A stretch of 64,000 nt of DNA from Alphaproteobacteria bacterium UBA1301 (GTDB lineage: Bacteria; Pseudomonadota; Alphaproteobacteria; Micropepsales; Micropepsaceae), in NCBI GenBank assembly GCA_002307725.1, contig DBUB01000008.1, positions 166,893-230,892 on the forward strand, in the 5' to 3' direction. The notes under the pieces were generated by a model. It searched no databases. It was not told the origin of the DNA and saw nothing but the letters and a program-made list of their open reading frames with translations. The first letter of the stretch is position 1. Each line of letters opens with the position of its first letter. Positions 61,796 through 64,000 of this stretch are shown in pieces. A program made the translations under genes and the position numbers.

Positions 61796-62449
61796 CTACC
61801 GGCTGACGAACTCGCCCCAGATCGAGCCGAATTGCAGCACCGCCGCGGCCAGCACGAAGGCGTGCCAGATGGCGCGGTGATAGGGGATGCGCTCCATGAC
61901 GTAGAAGATCACACCCGCCGAATAGACGATGCCACCCGCCATCAACAGCCAGAAATTGACGTGAGCCAGCGACAACGACAGCGGCTGGATCACGGTGACG
62001 ATCACCCAGCCCATGGCGAGGTAAAGCCCAAGCGATAGCCATTCGAAACGGCGCGGCCACACCAGTTTCATCACCACCCCGACCGTGGCGCAGAACCAGA
62101 CCACCGACAGGATGATGGGGCCCGCGGTGGCCCCCAGCCGGTTGACCGCAAACGGGGTATAGGTCGCCGCGATCATGATGAAGATGGCGCAGTGATCGAG
62201 ACGCCGGAGGATTTTCTTCGACGGGCGCGATTGCGGCGTCAGATTGTAGGCGGCCGAACACCCGATCATGGCAAGAAGGCCGACGCAGTAGATTACGACC
62301 GACACCACCACATTCATGCCAGCGACGTGCGAGAGCAGCCACAACGAGGCGTTGATGGCGAACAGGACGCCGGTCACATGCACGACGGCGTCGGCCGTCT
62401 CTTCGTGCCGCGTGTACAGGCGATGGACCCGTTCGACCGCTTTGTTCAT
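61796..62449 (-). CDS. hemolysin III/PAQR-family membrane protein
   Basis: 217 residues from the ATG at 62449 (GGAGAG upstream; a GTG at 62455 is also in frame). Seven membrane segments are visible. PAQR motifs are H-V-x-G near the N terminus (V-V-H-V-T-G), the S/D-rich loop with R-L-D-H-C-A-I-F-I-M, and the C-terminal H-A-F-V-L in I-W-H-A-F. The hemolysin name is historical; the bacterial role is unclear and may concern membrane homeostasis. Convergent with gloB. Confidence 0.88.
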   Translation of the reverse strand: MNKAVERVHRLYTRHEETADAVVHVTGVLFAINASLWLLSHVAGMNVVVSVVIYCVGLLAMIGCSAAYNLTPQSRPSKKILRRLDHCAIFIMIAATYTPFAVNRLGATAGPIILSVVWFCATVGVVMKLVWPRRFEWLSLGLYLAMGWVIVTVIQPLSLSLAHVNFWLLMAGGIVYSAGVIFYVMERIPYHRAIWHAFVLAAAVLQFGSIWGEFVSR

Positions 62450-62527
62450 AGCCACTCTCCGAAAACGCCGGATCGCAGATTATTTCACGCCAGCGCAACA
62501 GTACAAAGCACCGTGAAATAAACGGCG

Positions 62528-62809
62528 TTAACTTTCGCGCGGCGGTGGCACCGGCCGGCGCCGAATGAAACTGTCGAGTTTCTTGGCGATCTGCGGAATG
62601 TGGAACTCGCGGTCCCAAATGGTCGCGGCTTCGGTCAGAATCTTGGCGCGCAATTCTTCCGGAACCTCGGCCCAATGCATCAGCAGCGCCGCCCCAAATC
62701 GGCGGACATAAGGCTCGTCTTCGCTGGGATATTTGAAGGCGTATTCATCTTGCTTCGGAAGTTTCACGTATTTGAACCTTTTGAAATAGCCGGCCGCCGT
62801 AAGGCGCAC
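62528..62809 (-). CDS. small conserved protein of unknown function
   Basis: 93 residues from a GTG at 62809. Charged and helical (W-A-E-V-P-E-E-L-R-A-K-I-L-T-E-A) with a basic Pro-rich end. No signal peptide or known domain. The next gene is on the other strand, so it is monocistronic. Confidence 0.55.
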   Translation of the reverse strand: MRLTAAGYFKRFKYVKLPKQDEYAFKYPSEDEPYVRRFGAALLMHWAEVPEELRAKILTEAATIWDREFHIPQIAKKLDSFIRRRPVPPPRES

Positions 62810-62951
62810 ACGCCATATTGTATCAAACCCTTCACGGGCGCGCCGTCAAGGTTGCCGCGGCCAAAATCCCCGGATTGGGAGCTAAACCGGGGCGCGTATT
62901 CCCGTACGACATGCTACAAACCGTGACACTGTTCCAGCGAAGGAGTTCCGC

Positions 62952-63623
62952 ATGCGCGTTGCGATTGTTCTGGCCACAACCTTGAGTCTGTTAGCGGTTG
63001 CAGCCGCGGCCCAGCCGCAAGCCAAGATCGAAACCAGCATGGGCACGGTAGTGGTCGTTCTGGAAAAGGACAAGGCGCCGAAGACTGTCGCCAACTTCAT
63101 CCGCTACGCCCGCCAAGGCCTTTACAACAATACCGTGATCTATCGCATCGTGCCCGGCTATGTGGTGCAGACCGGCTCGCTCGGGGCCGACCTCAAATGG
63201 CGCCCGCTCGGGGCCGGCGTGCCGCTGGAAACGGCGGGCGGCCTCTCCAACAAACGCGGCACCCTGGCGATGGCGCGCGAGATGAAGCCGACCAACAGCG
63301 CCAAGGCCGAGTTCTTCTTCAATCTGGCCGACACCAACGCCGCCGCCCTCGACGCCAAGCCCGGCGACGCCCCCAACACCACCGGCTTTGCAGTGTTCGG
63401 CCATATCGCCAGCGGCCAAGAGGTGCTCGACGCCATCGCGTTGGTCCCGCTCGGCGGCATGAAGGGCTCGTTCCCGACGGCCTATCCGCAGAAGCCGATC
63501 GTCATCAAGAAGATCACGATCAGCGAAGTCGCCGCGGCCCTGCCGCCGCCACCGGTACCCGCCGCTGCGTCTGAGGCCACAACCCCACCGGTCACGCCCG
63601 ATCAAGCTGCGCCCCCACACTGA
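62952..63623 (+). CDS. periplasmic cyclophilin-type peptidyl-prolyl isomerase
   Basis: 223 residues. A signal peptide (A-I-V-L-A-T-T-L-S-L-L-A-V-A-A-A-A-Q) is followed by the cyclophilin core: T-S-M-G-T-V-V-V-V-L-E, Y-N-N-T-V-I-Y-R-I-V-P-G-Y-V-V-Q-T-G, and S-A-K-A-E-F-F-F-N-L-A-D-T. The GSM-like catalytic Arg region reads Y-R-I-V, where Y-R replaces the usual F-H-R. A Pro/Ala-rich tail ends it. GAAGGAG stands 7 nt before the ATG at 62952. Confidence 0.92.
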   Translation: MRVAIVLATTLSLLAVAAAAQPQAKIETSMGTVVVVLEKDKAPKTVANFIRYARQGLYNNTVIYRIVPGYVVQTGSLGADLKWRPLGAGVPLETAGGLSNKRGTLAMAREMKPTNSAKAEFFFNLADTNAAALDAKPGDAPNTTGFAVFGHIASGQEVLDAIALVPLGGMKGSFPTAYPQKPIVIKKITISEVAAALPPPPVPAAASEATTPPVTPDQAAPPH

Positions 63624-63824
63624 AGGCGGTTCACGCGTCTTTGCCGCGGCGGCCGCTTCCAACGCTGCCAGGACCGCCCGCACCTTGCGCCGCCAAGCGG
63701 CGATGCGGCGCCTCAGAGCGCGCTGCTGGGCGGTGTGACGGCCGTTCGTGACGGCATTGCGGTTGCCGCGCGGCGCCCCACGCTTGGGGTGCCAGACCTC
63801 ATCGGACCGCAAGAGCTTGATCAT
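63624..63824 (-). CDS. GAPRGNRNA-type small basic protein, 3' end uncertain
   Basis: From the ATG at 63824 the product begins M-I-K-L-L-R-S-D-E-V-W-H-P-K-R and continues G-A-P-R-G-N-R-N-A-V-T-N-G-R-H-T, a pattern I know from small hypothetical proteins of alphaproteobacteria. A basic helix (A-W-R-R-K-V-R-A-V-L-A) follows. The frame does not stop until 62991, deep in the opposing cyclophilin gene, which suggests a lost stop or frameshift. Only the part clear of that gene is listed. Confidence 0.4.
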
Positions 63825-64000
63825 TGTTTTTCGCTTTTCGCCTCACCCGGGGGGGAGGGCTACGGCATTCACACATCTCTGAGCGCTTGCGGTGTGGTCA
63901 GGAGGCTGATTCCCTATCGGCGTGATTTGGGAGGTGGCTATGGGCTTGTCGCTGGGGCGTTTCGGGGCCGACCCGCTCGTGCAAGGGGGCGCTCTCTCGG

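Noticed and set aside
62991..63624. Continuation of the 63824 minus frame through the cyclophilin gene
   Set aside because: A 630-bp antisense overlap with a clear periplasmic isomerase is not credible; the open frame is a by-product of high GC.

Overview
The window is chromosomal DNA from a GC-rich alphaproteobacterium. The evidence is the argH-lptM-lysA-DUF4175 chain, a divergent tlpA-type gene beside argH, ftsEX, a stand-alone Tad/Flp pilus locus, betaine-lipid synthesis genes (btaAB), a class II ribonucleotide reductase, an alphaproteobacterial-type LexA box, and copies of a short dispersed repeat that I recognise from Rhizobiales-like genomes. I cannot name the genus. No rRNA, tRNA or CRISPR array is visible.

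Layout. 1-13.9 kb is a Tad (tight adherence) pilus region. A leftward unit runs flp-cpaA-cpaB-cpaC-cpaD-cpaE-cpaF(tadA)-tadB-tadC, a partial tadD converges on it, and a second block holds a CpaC-N-domain protein, tadG and two tadE-like pseudopilins. 13.9-20.7 kb holds tesB, btaA-btaB, an OmpA-type porin with a 22-proline hinge, and asd. 20.7-23.4 kb is a worn accessory stretch: a gene remnant, dispersed repeats, and a zinc-ribbon/gamma-glutamylcyclotransferase fusion cut by one in-frame amber codon. 23.4-26.6 kb has a UbiH-family hydroxylase and glnK-amtB with a candidate sigma-54 promoter. 26.7-35.5 kb holds a TraB/GumN protein, a DapC-like aminotransferase, ftsK, a DNase II homologue bracketed by a duplicated ftsK tail, a CE1-type esterase and an EreA/ChaN-like protein.

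35.6-48.4 kb is mostly housekeeping: etfBA, 3-hydroxybutyryl-CoA dehydrogenase, a TlpA-like redoxin, argH-lptM-lysA-DUF4175, hpt, a zinc-ribbon protein, ftsEX, a YdcF-type protein and plsC. 48.5-51.9 kb is nrdJ, a B12-dependent ribonucleotide reductase. It is preceded by a LexA box and interrupted by a 379-residue LAGLIDADG intein inserted exactly before the predicted thiyl-radical cysteine. 55.4-64 kb returns to housekeeping: tyrA-hisC, metX-metW, a methyltransferase, gloB, a hemolysin III-family protein and a cyclophilin.

The strongest candidate for an undescribed system is the island at 52.0-55.15 kb. It has two complete and one truncated copy of a 324-bp AT-rich unit, then a compact four-gene operon of small unassigned proteins (three with winged-helix-like regions, one carrying an R-x6-H HEPN-like motif), then a short inverted-repeat element. 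It sits between nrdJ and tyrA, and its base composition differs visibly from its neighbours. The defence or mobile-element interpretation is inference.
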